This document shows, in pieces, positions 33,901-41,185 of a stretch of 64,000 bases of DNA. This DNA is from Deltaproteobacteria bacterium. Lineage in GTDB: Bacteria > Myxococcota_A > Polyangia > Fen-1088. Made by a program: the position numbers and the translations under genes. The notes under the pieces were generated by a model, which saw only the letters and a program-made list of their open reading frames with translations, ran no database searches and was not told where the DNA came from. Positions within the stretch are counted from its first letter, which is position 1; each line of letters opens with the position of its first letter. The stretch is from the NCBI GenBank assembly GCA_016935975.1, contig JAFGPX010000145.1, forward strand, positions 1 through 64,000, given 5' to 3'.

Positions 33901-36150
33901 GATGTCGGCCACGCGCTCGAAGGCGCGCACGCGCAGGCGCATGTCCGGGGTGCGCTCGGCCAGACCCGAGAGCACGTCGCACAGATCGTCCCAGGCGTTG
34001 CGGCTCGCGTAGATCGCCTCCAGGGAGTCGATATCGCCGACCTGCGAATAGGCCTCGCGCAGGGCGCGCAAGACCCGCGGGTTCTCGGGCTGCGCCGCAT
34101 GCACGCGGCGCAAGGTATCCAGCGCGGCACGACCGGCGCCCAACTTCTCGAGCAGGATGAGCCCGCGCTTCTCGAGCAACGCGCAGCCCTCGGTGCTCCC
34201 CTCGCCGCCCGTGGACTCGGCCAGACGGCCGAGGATCTCGGTCAGGGCCGGCCAGCGCTTCTCGCGCTCGTAGAGCCCGACCAGGGCGGTGGTCGCGCCA
34301 CGGTCGCCCGGCACGATCTCCAACACCTCGTTCCACAGCCCGATGGCCTGACGCAAATCGGCCAAGCGCTCGGCGGCGAGCACGGCCATCTCGGCCAAAT
34401 GGTCGCGCCGGGCGCCCGCCGCGAGGTAGGGCAGCTCGCGCCGCAGGAGATCCAGCAGGGCGCGCCAAGAGCGGCCGCGCGTATAGATCTCGCGCAGGGT
34501 GGTGCGCGCTTTGTGGTCCTGCGGATCCGCCTCGAGGATCCTTTCCAGCGCGGCAATGGCGTTGTGGTGGTTGCCGAATTTCTCGATCCACAGGGCGGCG
34601 ATGCGGTGATAGAGCGCAACCCTTTGCGCGACGTCCGCCGTGGCCTGCGCTTGACGGGCCAGCACGCCGGCCAGGTCGCCCCACCGCGACTGCGCCTCGT
34701 AGCGCTCGGCCAGGGCCAAGAGCGCCTCTTGGTGATCGGGGCGCAGGGCCAAGATCGCCGCGTAGGTGTTGATGACCATGGTTTCCAGCTTCAGGCGATC
34801 CCGGTAGATGGGGACCATGTCGAGATAGCAGCCGACCTTGCCGTCGACGTCGCTGGCCGGCAGCGATTCGCACTGTTCCTTCAGGAGCTCGAGCAGCTGG
34901 TTCCACTTCTCGGCCTTGGTGTACAGGCGTCGCAGAGCCGTGACCGCCTCGGGCAGCCCGGGACGGATGCGCACCAGAAGCTTCCAGGCATCGATGGCCT
35001 TTTCCACGAGCTGCGGCCGCCGTTCGGCCGCCGTGGCCATCTCGATGCCGAAGCGAATGCGCGCCTCGGGATCGGTTTCGTTCTTCTGCGCCTGGCCGAG
35101 TAGGGCGAGCAACTGCTGGATGTCGTCCTTGGCCAGGTAGTAGGCGCGGTAGAAATCGATGACCAGCGGGTGGAAGGGCTGCACTTTCCTGACCCGACGG
35201 AAGCACTGCTCGGCCTCTTCCATCTTGGACAGGCGCTTCCAGTAGATTTCGCCGAGCGCCAGGGCGGGCGCCACCTCGGCGGGGCCGCGCTTCGCGGCCT
35301 TGAGCGCCGCCTCGTAGGTCTTGACCAGCGTATCGACGTCGGCGCCCGCCAGCGACTTCTCCAGGGCGCGCTGGGCCCGCTCGTCTGCCGGGCAGGCGGC
35401 CAAGGCCCGGCGGTAGTGCTCCTGCGCCTCCGCCGGCTGTCCGATCTTCTCGGCCAGCCGTCCGGCCTCGACCTCGGCCGCGGCCTTCTCTTCCGGCGTG
35501 GTGGCGTTGGCGATCCGCCGCGCCAGATGCTCGGCCAACTCGGGGTGCCGGCCCGCCGCGGCCAGCACCCGTTCGAGGGCCCGATCGGCGCGGCGATTGT
35601 GCGGGTCGAGCTCCAGGCCGCGGCGCAGAAGCGCCTCGGCTTCGGCCGTGACATTGCGGTGACGCAAGAGAAGCTCGGCCTCGGCCACGAAGAGAGACGC
35701 GGCCTCCGGGCCGTCCCCCGCCGCCGCGGCCTTTTCGGAGAGCGCCTCCGCTTGCTCTTGCCAGGCGGCTCCCTCGGCGTCCAGCTCTCCTTGCAGGGCC
35801 TGCGCCTCCGCATGTTCGGGCTCGATCTGCAAGGCCTCCTTGAGCGCATCGCGCGCCGCTTCGAACTGCCACAGATCGCCCCAGCAGAGTCGGGCCTTCT
35901 CCAGCAGGAGCTGCACATGCTCGGCCGGGGCCCGCGCGAGCCCAAGCTCGGCATCGACCAGATACAGGCACAGGCCGGGATGGTTGGCCGCCGCGTGGAA
36001 GGCGCGCTCGGCCGCGAGGGTCTTGGCCAGTTCCTCGGCCGCCGCGCTTGCGGACTCGGAGGCACCTATCCCGGAAAGGGCCTCCCGTGCGCTCGCGTCC
36101 TCGGGGTCCAGTCGCAAAGTTTCAAGGGCAATGGAAAGGTCGTTGGTCAT
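24925..36150 (-). CDS. Giant TPR-repeat protein, 3741 residues
   Basis: The start MTNDLSIALETLRLDPEDAS at 36150 gives 3741 residues; the 33 upstream codons of open frame look non-coding. The whole length is helix-turn-helix TPR-type repeats, seen through recurring W..L...L, A..AL..L and LDP.D..A signatures (for example LALRPDHQEALLALAERYE). They are arranged as blocks in which a regular TPR alternates with a divergent unit containing 'W..L..LL.R'. No signal peptide, membrane helix, enzyme motif or non-repeat domain is visible, so it is probably a cytoplasmic superhelical scaffold of several hundred angstroms. The partner is unknown. It is a single-gene unit, convergent with bax1 and divergent from the next lipoprotein. 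The frame is unbroken over 11.2 kb, which argues strongly for selection. Confidence 0.9.
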   Translation of the reverse strand: MTNDLSIALETLRLDPEDASAREALSGIGASESASAAAEELAKTLAAERAFHAAANHPGLCLYLVDAELGLARAPAEHVQLLLEKARLCWGDLWQFEAARDALKEALQIEPEHAEAQALQGELDAEGAAWQEQAEALSEKAAAAGDGPEAASLFVAEAELLLRHRNVTAEAEALLRRGLELDPHNRRADRALERVLAAAGRHPELAEHLARRIANATTPEEKAAAEVEAGRLAEKIGQPAEAQEHYRRALAACPADERAQRALEKSLAGADVDTLVKTYEAALKAAKRGPAEVAPALALGEIYWKRLSKMEEAEQCFRRVRKVQPFHPLVIDFYRAYYLAKDDIQQLLALLGQAQKNETDPEARIRFGIEMATAAERRPQLVEKAIDAWKLLVRIRPGLPEAVTALRRLYTKAEKWNQLLELLKEQCESLPASDVDGKVGCYLDMVPIYRDRLKLETMVINTYAAILALRPDHQEALLALAERYEAQSRWGDLAGVLARQAQATADVAQRVALYHRIAALWIEKFGNHHNAIAALERILEADPQDHKARTTLREIYTRGRSWRALLDLLRRELPYLAAGARRDHLAEMAVLAAERLADLRQAIGLWNEVLEIVPGDRGATTALVGLYEREKRWPALTEILGRLAESTGGEGSTEGCALLEKRGLILLEKLGAGRAALDTLRRVHAAQPENPRVLRALREAYSQVGDIDSLEAIYASRNAWDDLCDVLSGLAERTPDMRLRVRAFERVADIARNRLGQNERVIKAYEGILATEPENRAVARQAAEIYEKTERWGRLVATFEIILGPESAPALSADESLPILARARAVCEHKLQAKALAFKWCARAYRLAPTDLEVRAELERLGGEAEEWEMLLALFIERQGMGDRQGPDPEERLYLLRRCLDLLVSHVDRPTDLQRFAETILAEVPGDPEAELALIKLFTEKERWAELVQLQQVRQRRMTDPLLRAEALLRIARLEEDKLGDRKAATRSLQEAVEVEPENLRALRELARLLEAQQDFRSLAIVLMRQASLGDEAARAAALVHLGQVCEQELGEHKQATQAFLQALELDNIASGAVEGLERMFAAGAICEDDVAAVASRLAPYYELTENYAKWADALESLARVAKDDGQRKAHLEMLADLYAGPLGDSVAAYGAVRRIFELEPGNLAVRERLVQLAELVGKLPEIAESARRVLEITEEPGLRQELFMLVADVEERQPERLSDAEAALREVLKIDPLHMGAYRTLCRICKDAERWGALRDTIAARERHLPDVRQRIELLWQIIEIDEGLLYDREHATAVLGKIIELDRNDLKAYRILERHYAEAGKWRELDNLLVTETALVPRGDVADIKARRADLALSHFDAAAGALHLVAEILDLVPAHGQAVPLLERMLAAKAERPRAAEMLDGLYRASGNWQRLVEILDIEKETATEAGVIRLLERKAELQEDKLSSSAQALDTWRAVLDLDPHAERALAEAERLGGSLGRYGDLIVLYQTLADKRDPSDVAGIADLLSRAARLSMAYLVDRQAAIAAWRRVLDLDPGNAQTGGPAAEALESLYTDAGDIAGLVHVLRTRAEWPGDADERGRLLLRVADLQENRLEDLDAAVATYRGLLDGEGEAVTRAFENLDRIFQRTKQTRERVELLKRWLDHLDLPARRNMRFLISGLAEKELGDLDEAVSTVRPILDEMPEDREALATLVRLYQAQALPAEHLEILERLLALAGNDGERIDLLRQIAGLLKGPLGRAAEALDRWREILRLQPRDEAAQAEVDALLGAEDVSLRFAAAETLEPIYAKAGEHAKLAAILRVQISLAEDGHSRVGYRTRLAGIEESQLKDKKAAFVTWAAAIKDATSDPELDRLLDAYERVAAALGEDTILDIIDLYRAIEPDILAETIRMRVQQTVAKLAIKLGDLSLATDYYSRIVERRPDDDHALEALERIYEQQGDDEHLFDVLLRRAELAGSEKAELALRRRAALLARKLGRHEEAIIAWERVWSIQSTNGEAVAALEDLYTELGRWEDLAGLLERRLEQGVSAGMAIDLRFRLAEIHLQQLANRYRALEYLGAVLAGEPEHAGTIAILEGMLSDPEVAVEAANLLEAVYIKRNAWKDLVGIDSLRLKFSEDPTLRLAWTQRIAQVYEEQIEDLDEAFNWYGRVFQERPTDPEAQEQLVRLAPKQNRWRDLGRLLDQYLDEEAGNSDEVLAVVRIAIRVYDQELGDHDNARRYYRRYLEALPGERAASEIYEEALTRWEAWRELRDLLDEQSRIVEAVPQKVALLHRSAHLSDEKLGEPLAAIDALRTILDLDPSDARAAAALADLLEREARWDDLRDHLVWMIASAEDAHGKDELTIRLARVEAEHLGNAATAVDHYGEVLLRTPGNVEAVAALEALLTESELRPRVAELLEPALRTIRDLRRLADILEIRLESVEDTERRIEALREIATLEMHLGRQRESLAARGRAWLEDVTNAETLVEVDSQAAGLGEFEAFVGILDKGIALAVDPDLSADLCAHKANILDARIKDPERAIEAWRAALASRPDYEDAFVALERLLEDAGRTVELCETLEKHAEAVVEAPRREALIRRVAGLCEAPLADLPKAITAWRAVLELDQMNVEALDALARLYAATEDWQNLVETLQHKIESSTDARLLRALHFQAAELLDEKLGQLSDAAEHLRQIIDVAPEDMDALDMLASVYLREKRHAELVDVLDRRARLTGTGVERDTLLYQAAHVTEHELLDPRDAITRYRGILDGNPSHGESRAALWALARGEDCRLPALEALEPLLRLGQEWQALRECLSLRLSVLDLPAERLEVLADLAQVEEVALGDRAAAFATWARALAEDSTSAEAMTALERLAGETGNFVGLAEVYEERLKSVYDSELQVKLGSRLADLYEHTLAKPERAVELWREVETLPGGESLALSRQEVILRQLGRHQELADVLAREAEVATQPAQQADFWAALGELRLGLLGERDGAISAFRSALDAVPKHAQAVTALRTLALGPEPPVEALDILEPLAEEESDFVGLVTLLEARLAILEDASDRAALLRRIAEICESKLADLPRTLEVLGRALVAEPSSHETVTNLERVAEAGGALALAAQHIEAVLDAVEPMMFAEMAMRAARLRLQSAEPASEEAALQLYARVLEADSENVAALEALDGLYRRRGDPLRLAEILERRGALELDPARRLALYGEAAGLHEGSGNLAAAIAAWRLGREGDETDQTAIDELARLYEAAGEREEQVQILREKARMLDDGQQRCAVLMQVVAITAGPLGDVDGAVNAIKEALDADSDNPEALEALVELEERRGDFAALEEALLRQASALTGAAQLAVLAKLAGNAAEHLNDGDRALVYLQQILAADPQNAAAFAETERLLTSLERWHELIEMLERRADAEAERGNREEELACRVKVAAIWGEKLGAEDSALEALGAVLARDPQHFPSLLAVARIHESQERWPEASEALAKASDAAATVQEKADVFCRRAAVAAATGGSPEDVAALYRLALANDPVWLPAVVALEALARKTGDHAQLVVQLLARLALEKDPAKRKSILSEVASLYLGPLGKPGEAVAPLEQLVKLCPGDLAVQENLGRALIASGRVDEGEVVLGQLVEQMGKARRQKDVARVQGMLGGFAEERGDLAAAKQWYVAAYQIDPTQARVLGALARLSLRQSDAESARRYLRTLLLQSFDEKAAGITKAEVYLALGNLHREAGENAKARNMFERGLETDPRNEALKQALASTPK

Positions 36151-36202
36151 GTGGGGAATCCAAGCCTCCGCGCCGGTCAGGTAGCCTCGGGACAGGTTCC
36201 TG

Positions 36203-36208
36203 ACTATA
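36203..36208 (-). promoter_or_regulatory. Possible -10 box for the giant TPR gene
   Basis: On the minus strand TATAGT at 36203-36208 is preceded by GC-rich sequence with no clear -35 and would give a leader of about 45 nt. It is one of few TATA-like hexamers in this divergent region. Confidence 0.3.
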
Positions 36209-36378
36209 GCGCCGAACGCCCCCGCCCGTATCGGTAAACCCGCGCCCAAGAAACGCTTTTGCCGGCGGGGGCTCGGCTGGCGTTGCCCCGCCGGTCAAGC
36301 GTCCTTTCGCGGTTCCCGACCGGCCCGCCTGTGTGTATGCTGCCCGATGCTGCAACTCCCCCCAACCGGAGGCCCACC

Positions 36379-37419
36379 ATGAAAACAGGGATGACCGGGA
36401 AGCCATCTACCACACTGCTGATCCTCGCCGCGGCGCTCGCAGGGACCGCCTGCAAGCAGGAAGCCGAGGGCCCGCCGCCGTGCTGCAAGCAGATCGACAT
36501 ACCGCCGGGCGTGCCAAAATTCATCATCGTCGCCGACGACGTGTCGGGGCCCTCGGACGGGCTGAAGGTCATGATCCGGGCGGGCATGCTCCAGCCGGTC
36601 AAGCGCGACCAGATCTACGCGCCGATGAAACTGCTCTACGCGAACGTCATGAAACGCACCATCCTCGAGCCCATCCATTTCGAGGGCTGGTTCTACGCGT
36701 CGGAGGCCGAGGCCCGAAGCGGTGGCGAAGGCAAACTCATCGCCAAGGTCGTGCGCGAACAGACCGATCGCGCCCCCAAGTGCGAGAACAACCTCAAGTA
36801 CGACTTCGCGGAGCAGATCGAGCGGGCCTTCATCCACAGCACGCGCGGCGAGCAGGAGCTGCAGGAGGATCTCAACGACACCTGCCATATCGCCGAAAAG
36901 AAGAAGGTGGAACGCTACGACGAGAAGTTCCGGCTCAAGACCAGCTACAAGGTCGATGTCGGCAACCAGGCCGTCGAGATCAACTACCCCTACGTCGAAA
37001 TGGGCAAGGACGAATACGTGGCCAACCTCAAGATCAACTCGGCGATGGCGGCCTGGGCCGAATACATGACCTCCATGTTCGCGAAGGCCGAAGAACTCAA
37101 GTCCCTGACCTTCGTCGGCATGTGGAACGACGAGCCGGTCGTCAAGATCTCGGTGTCGCGCGAGCAGTTCAACAACATCCTGTCCCGCCTGCAGGAAACC
37201 GTCGCCGCGCACGCCGCCATCACCTTCCAGAGCATCGGCATGGGCGCCAAGAGCTCCGAGGCGGCCGAAAAGGAGCAGGAGCAGTTCAAGAGCAAGACCT
37301 ACAAAGACGCTCTCGCCAGGCTACCCAAGGAGCAGGTCAGCGTCTCGCCCAAGCTCAAGTGGGTGGGTGGCTGGAGGCCGGAGAAGAAGTGGGGCGGGAA
37401 GAAGAAAGGCCGGAGGTAG
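36379..37419 (+). CDS. Lipoprotein of unknown function
   Basis: ATG 36379, with GGAGG 6 bases upstream, gives 346 residues. The signal peptide has a lipobox ending LAGTAC near residue 22. The mature part has a short linker with paired Cys (PPPCCKQ) and then a mixed alpha/beta region with many Lys/Glu-rich helices, including CENNLKYDFAEQIERAFI, ELQEDLNDTC and KSLTFVGMWNDEPVVKISVS. The C-terminus is strongly basic (EKKWGGKKKGRR). Five Cys suggest disulfides. I do not recognise the family. A strong intrinsic terminator follows, so this is a single-gene transcript. Confidence 0.8.
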   Translation: MKTGMTGKPSTTLLILAAALAGTACKQEAEGPPPCCKQIDIPPGVPKFIIVADDVSGPSDGLKVMIRAGMLQPVKRDQIYAPMKLLYANVMKRTILEPIHFEGWFYASEAEARSGGEGKLIAKVVREQTDRAPKCENNLKYDFAEQIERAFIHSTRGEQELQEDLNDTCHIAEKKKVERYDEKFRLKTSYKVDVGNQAVEINYPYVEMGKDEYVANLKINSAMAAWAEYMTSMFAKAEELKSLTFVGMWNDEPVVKISVSREQFNNILSRLQETVAAHAAITFQSIGMGAKSSEAAEKEQEQFKSKTYKDALARLPKEQVSVSPKLKWVGGWRPEKKWGGKKKGRR

Positions 37420-37447
37420 AGAGCGCAGAGGAAGACGAGAGCGCAGA

Positions 37448-37479
37448 GGGGTTCGGCCTTGGGCCGAGCCCCTTTTCTT
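37448..37479 (+). terminator. Rho-independent terminator after the lipoprotein gene
   Basis: The stem 37448-37458 (GGGGTTCGGCC) pairs with 37462-37472 (GGCCGAGCCCC), 11 bp with one G-U pair and a 3-base loop, followed by TTTTCTT. It lies 28 bp after the stop codon. This is the clearest intrinsic terminator in the window. Confidence 0.85.
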
Positions 37480-37740
37480 GTGCCGGCTCGCAGGCTGCGC
37501 GAGGCGCGGCCTGCGAAGCGCGGCTCGCGGGTCCCGTGGGGGTGGACGTGGGCGTCAGCGAGTTCGCGGGCGGTACGCGGGGAGCGCGGGCCACGAACGT
37601 ACGCTGCAAAACGCGCCCGCCAACCACGACCCGCGGGCCGAACACGCTCACGCTACCGCTCGCGGGCACACGGTGCGGACACCTGGCCGGCTTGCGTGGC
37701 TCCTGCAACAGCCGCTCTCGAGATGATGGGAAGGGCGAGC
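37480..37740. other. Intergenic stretch without recognisable gene
   Basis: About 260 bp between two facing terminators. It is very GC-rich with irregular small inverted repeats (for example around CGCGGGC). No frame gives a protein-like sequence and I see nothing functional in it. Confidence 0.4.
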
Positions 37741-37773
37741 CAGAAGAGAAGGGCCCGGACTTCCGTCCGAGCC
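37741..37773 (-). terminator. Rho-independent terminator for the OmpA operon
   Basis: On the minus strand GGCTCGGAC (37765-37773) pairs with GTCCGGGCC (37752-37760) across a 4-base loop, with one wobble pair, and is followed by CTTCTCTTCT. It lies about 50 bp after the stop of the OmpA-family gene. Confidence 0.65.
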
Positions 37774-37819
37774 CCGGTTTCTGTTCCCTCCCTACCCTCT
37801 GCGCCCTCCGTTGTCGCTG

Positions 37820-39007
37820 CTACTGGTACAGGACGACGATCTCGACCCGGTGGTTGGCGGCGCGGCCCGCGGCGGTACGGCCGTCGGCGATGGGGTCGGC
37901 GCCGCCTTGCCCGTTGGTCATCATGCGCCTGGCCTCCACGCCGCGGGTGACCAAGGCGTTGTACACCGTCTGGGCGCGCGCCGCTGACAAGGCCAGGTTG
38001 GACGATGCCCTGCCGCGGCTGTCGGTGTGACCGATGACCTGCACCGGGAAGCTCGCGTACTCCGGCTTCTTGAGCAGCTCGCCGATGGGATTCAGCACCA
38101 TGTCCTTGCCCGCTCCAATCACGGTCTGTCGCTTGATGAAGAGCAGGGTGGCGGGCACGGAGATGACCACGCGCTGCAGCGAGCCCTTGATATCGCGGCG
38201 AACGTTGACGCCGGGTAGGCGCAAAGCGTCCGCGTGGAAAGCGTCGGCCTTCTTGCGAATCGCCTCGGCCGCCGCATCACGTTCGTAGCTCGGCTTGGCC
38301 GCAGCCGCCGCGTCCTGGGCCGTCTTCTTGGCGATGCCGGCGCTGGCCTGGGCCTGTTCCATCTGCCCGGCCTGGAACTCCGCCTGGGCCTTGGCCAGAA
38401 TCTGGGACGCCGACTTGTAGAGCTCGGGCGCGTACTTCTCGGCGTCCACGGTGTCCGCGGTCTTGAGGGCCAGCTCGGCGTCGGCGATGCGGTCGCCGGT
38501 GTCCGCACGCAGCTTCTCCTGCGCCAGTTTCTCTTCGTTGGCCTTCTTGTCCGCGGCCATCTGCGCCGCCAGCGACTTCATCTCCTCGCTCTGTTGCGCC
38601 GCCTTGTTGAGCAGGCCGATCTTCTCCTTCTCGTCGTCGAGATCCTTCTGCACCGCCTTCTGCTCTTCCTCGATCACCGCCAGGGCGTCCTCGGCCTCGG
38701 CGATGCGGGCATTCGACTTGTCCTGATCGGCCAGCGCCAGGGCGTGCCGGTAGAAGATCTGCCCGAGCAGGGCGTGGTTGACCGACTCGCCCAGATCGTT
38801 GCTCTGCCACTTGTCGGTCGCCGCTGCGAGCGCCTTGTCGGCCTTCTTGCACAGGTCGGGCGCCCGTTTCCGCGCCGCCGACAAGCCGGGATCGGCGCGC
38901 AGCTCTTCGAGCGCGTCCAGCTCGCGGGGTTTGGGCGGCGTCGCGCACCCGACGACAAGCGTGGTCACGAGCAAAGACAGGAAACAAGAACGAAGCATGG
39001 TGGACAT
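37820..39007 (-). CDS. OmpA-family peptidoglycan-binding lipoprotein with DUF4398-like region
   Basis: From ATG 39007 (GGGAG upstream) the protein has 395 residues; ATG 39037, which overlaps the previous stop as ATGA, is an alternative. The lipoprotein signal LLVTTLVVGC is followed by a helical DUF4398-like segment and a long Ala/Lys/Glu coiled coil (about 110-240). The C-terminal 110 residues are an OmpA domain: VQVIGHTDSRGRASSNLALS, AARAQTVYNALV, VEARRMMTNGQG and NHRVEIVVLYQ. It should tie the outer membrane to peptidoglycan. It forms a two-gene operon with the upstream coiled-coil protein. Confidence 0.9.
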   Translation of the reverse strand: MSTMLRSCFLSLLVTTLVVGCATPPKPRELDALEELRADPGLSAARKRAPDLCKKADKALAAATDKWQSNDLGESVNHALLGQIFYRHALALADQDKSNARIAEAEDALAVIEEEQKAVQKDLDDEKEKIGLLNKAAQQSEEMKSLAAQMAADKKANEEKLAQEKLRADTGDRIADAELALKTADTVDAEKYAPELYKSASQILAKAQAEFQAGQMEQAQASAGIAKKTAQDAAAAAKPSYERDAAAEAIRKKADAFHADALRLPGVNVRRDIKGSLQRVVISVPATLLFIKRQTVIGAGKDMVLNPIGELLKKPEYASFPVQVIGHTDSRGRASSNLALSAARAQTVYNALVTRGVEARRMMTNGQGGADPIADGRTAAGRAANHRVEIVVLYQ

Positions 39008-39033
39008 AGCGATTCTCCCAGTCTCTGCGGTCT

Positions 39034-39453
39034 TCATACCTTGCCCTCCAGTCGCGCCTTCTCCAGTTTGGCCTTCTCGAGCGCCTTCTTGGTTCGCGCG
39101 AGCTGGCTCCTCGCTCGCTTGACCTCGTTCTCCTTGGCCACGACCTGGGCCGCCAACTTGGCGGCCACCAGCCGCTGGCGAACCATGTTGGCCTGCGCAT
39201 TGCAGCGATCGAGCACGATGCGTACTTCCTCGTACTTCTCTTGCGAGCGCAGGGTCCAGGCGTTGTCCAGCCACGACCGCATGAAGGTGATATCGGTGTT
39301 CACCGTCTTCTGGTCATCCTGCCGCTCGAGATCGTTGGTGGTCTGCTTGAGATAGTCGATCTGCCGCTGCAGATCGTCGGCCTCGCCGGCCCGCGCCGCC
39401 AGCGGTACGGCCAGGAAGGCCAAGAACAGGAAGATGGTTGCGTATCTCGTCAT
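39034..39453 (-). CDS. Small exported coiled-coil protein
   Basis: ATG 39453 behind GAGG gives 139 residues. The signal peptide (TIFLFLAFLAVPLAARA) is followed by an almost entirely helical protein with heptad-like Lys/Leu/Ala repeats to the end (KKALEKAKLEKARLEGKV). It is probably a periplasmic rod-like partner of the OmpA-family protein encoded next, with which it shares the transcript (stop and next possible start overlap as ATGA). No enzymatic motif is seen. The longer open frame upstream overlaps the tRNA and is not coding. Confidence 0.8.
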   Translation of the reverse strand: MTRYATIFLFLAFLAVPLAARAGEADDLQRQIDYLKQTTNDLERQDDQKTVNTDITFMRSWLDNAWTLRSQEKYEEVRIVLDRCNAQANMVRQRLVAAKLAAQVVAKENEVKRARSQLARTKKALEKAKLEKARLEGKV

Positions 39454-39483
39454 GTTTTCCTCGTCAGGTTGCGCTCCGCAGAT

Positions 39484-39512
39484 ATGTTCATGGCTAGGCG
39501 CTTGCCACGTCA
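39484..39512 (-). promoter_or_regulatory. Promoter of the coiled-coil/OmpA operon
   Basis: On the minus strand TTGACG (39507-39512) is followed after 17 bp by TGAACA (39484-39489), about 30 bp before the ATG. The -35 is a good match and the -10 is weak. Confidence 0.35.
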
Positions 39513-39552
39513 ACCTTAAAAATCGAATGCGCCGGAATCCCGCTCCGCCCTC

Positions 39553-39582
39553 TTGACGAGGCCACCACGCTCGCGGCATACA
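39553..39582 (+). promoter_or_regulatory. Promoter of the tRNA-His gene
   Basis: TTGACG at 39553-39558, an 18-bp spacer and CATACA at 39577-39582 place the start about 20 bp before the tRNA. Confidence 0.4.
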
Positions 39583-39605
39583 TTGGCGTCCTCGCAACTG
39601 CTTCT

Positions 39606-39678
39606 GGTGGGCGTAGCTCAATGGTAGAGCATCGGACTGTGGCTCCGAGGGCTGGGGGTTCGAAACCCCTCGCCCACC
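39606..39678 (+). tRNA. tRNA-His (anticodon GTG)
   Basis: Cloverleaf: acceptor GTGGGCG/CGCCCAC, D-stem GCTC/GAGC, anticodon stem TCGGA/TCCGA with loop CTGTGGC (anticodon GTG), and T-arm GGGG.TTCGAA..CCCC. The extra G at -1 (39606) opposite C73 (39678), characteristic of tRNA-His, is encoded. The 3' CCA is only partly present in DNA (CA follows C73), so it is probably added after transcription. Confidence 0.95.
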
Positions 39679-39680
39679 CA

Positions 39681-40060
39681 GGAAATGCCCGTTGGGGCGT
39701 GACGTGGCCAACTGGAAGTCGAGCGCGGCCGCCGGCACGACGCCGTCATCGCGGATCCGCCGACCGCGTCCGCCGCGCGCCCCTCGCGGTGTCCGACGAA
39801 GCGCCCCCCAAGCTCATCGCCGTGGCGGCCGAGCCGCCGCCACGGGCCATCGGAGTCCTCCGGATCTCCGCCAGTAGCCGCCGCGGTCCCGCCCTGCGAC
39901 GCCATGTCGAGGAAGGCATTCGCGTGTCCGGACGGCGCGGTGCGCTCCCGAGAATAGGCGGGCTGCCGCCCGATTCCCCCGCTCCGCCTGGCTGGCCGGA
40001 GTCACCCTGTCTGGAAATCCACCGGCTTTTCGGCCACGAGCGAGTAACATGTTCCGCGGC
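39681..40060 (+). pseudogene. Intergenic region with a possible mnmE 5' remnant
   Basis: No intact gene. In one frame (about 39790-39880) the translation KLIAVAAEPPPRAIGVLRIS resembles the MnmE (TrmE) N-terminus, which normally reads like DTIAA.AT.PGRGAIG..R.SG. Homology then fades and no GTPase domain follows. It is either a small degraded fragment or chance. No other feature is visible before the next start at 40061. Confidence 0.25.
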
Positions 40061-41185
40061 ATGAGAAGACTTCTGCCCGCCGTGCTGATGACCGCCGCCT
40101 GCGGCACGAACGAGTCGCTCGTGCTCGACGCGGCCGCCGAGCACTTCGCCAGCGACTTGCCCGCGCCGGCGGGCGATGCGCCGATTTCCCTCATCGTGGA
40201 TTTCGCCGTCGAGAACTGCCCGGATTTCGATCCCGTCAAACGCACCTGCACCGGCAAGGTTCCACTGGCCGTTCGTTTCGTGCCGCTGGCCACCACCACC
40301 ATCACCAACTACTTCTGGTATTTCGGCGACGCCCCGGACTACAACACCGAAACCGCGCCCAACCACGTCTACGCCGCGCCCGGCGTCTACCACGTCACGA
40401 TGGTCGCCATGGGCACGAGCGGGGCCGTGGTGACCAAGACCCACGCCGACTTCATCGTGGCCCAGGCCAACACCGTGGGCGATCCATGCGAAGACAACGC
40501 GCAGTGCGAGCCAGGGACTTTCTGCCTGTGCCCGCCCGGCGCCGCCTGCACCGGCGGCCCAGCGCGCGGCATGTGCACCACCGAGTGCTCCGCCACGGGC
40601 CTGTGCGGCGAAGGCCAAGTCTGTGCCGGCCTGCGAACCAGCACGCCGCAGTCACCGGAACCCTGGCAGACCTCCCTGTGCCTGCCCGCATGCACGACGG
40701 ACGCGGACTGCGGCGCGGGGCTGCGCTGTCGGCCCCTGCCGCCGGGGCCGGCCGGCATTTCCTGGGTGCGCGGCTGTTTCTCCGAGATACCGCGCGACGT
40801 CGGCGACCCGTGCATGGACGGCAACGGCGACCGACGCGATGACCTGTGTGCGAGCGGGATGTGCGCCGACATCGGCGCCTTGGGCATGTGCACCGCGACA
40901 TGCCAATACGACTCCTGTCCGCCCGGCTCGGACTGCGCCATGCTGGGCGACGGACGAAAACTGTGCCTCCGCCCGTGCATCGGCAGCTACACCTGCGCCA
41001 GGGATCCGCTGCTCACCTGTGTCGTGCCCGGCTCGGGCGATCTCGGCTACCGCGTGCCCAGCGGGGGCGGCGCCAGTTCTGCCTCGGTCTACTGCGCGCC
41101 CAAGCCCTGCACCGCGAACGACGACTGCCTGCCGACGGGAACCTGCGTAGTCGCGGCCGGCGGCGGCCATTGCGTGCGCCGGTGA
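40061..41185 (+). CDS. PKD-domain lipoprotein with Cys-rich modules
   Basis: ATG 40061 gives 374 residues (an upstream ATG at 40049 is in frame). The lipobox MTAAC is near residue 14. A PKD-like domain (about 45-140) is recognised by FWYFGDAPDYNTETAPNHVY and GVYHVTMVAMG. Residues 145-374 contain about 26 Cys in modules with the pattern DPC.D...C..G.FC and C.TDADCGAGLRC, like those in the PilY1-like protein of this window. It is a cell-surface protein, probably adhesive or structural. Its nearest neighbours are tRNA-His and a convergent histidine-kinase gene. Confidence 0.82.
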   Translation: MRRLLPAVLMTAACGTNESLVLDAAAEHFASDLPAPAGDAPISLIVDFAVENCPDFDPVKRTCTGKVPLAVRFVPLATTTITNYFWYFGDAPDYNTETAPNHVYAAPGVYHVTMVAMGTSGAVVTKTHADFIVAQANTVGDPCEDNAQCEPGTFCLCPPGAACTGGPARGMCTTECSATGLCGEGQVCAGLRTSTPQSPEPWQTSLCLPACTTDADCGAGLRCRPLPPGPAGISWVRGCFSEIPRDVGDPCMDGNGDRRDDLCASGMCADIGALGMCTATCQYDSCPPGSDCAMLGDGRKLCLRPCIGSYTCARDPLLTCVVPGSGDLGYRVPSGGGASSASVYCAPKPCTANDDCLPTGTCVVAAGGGHCVRR

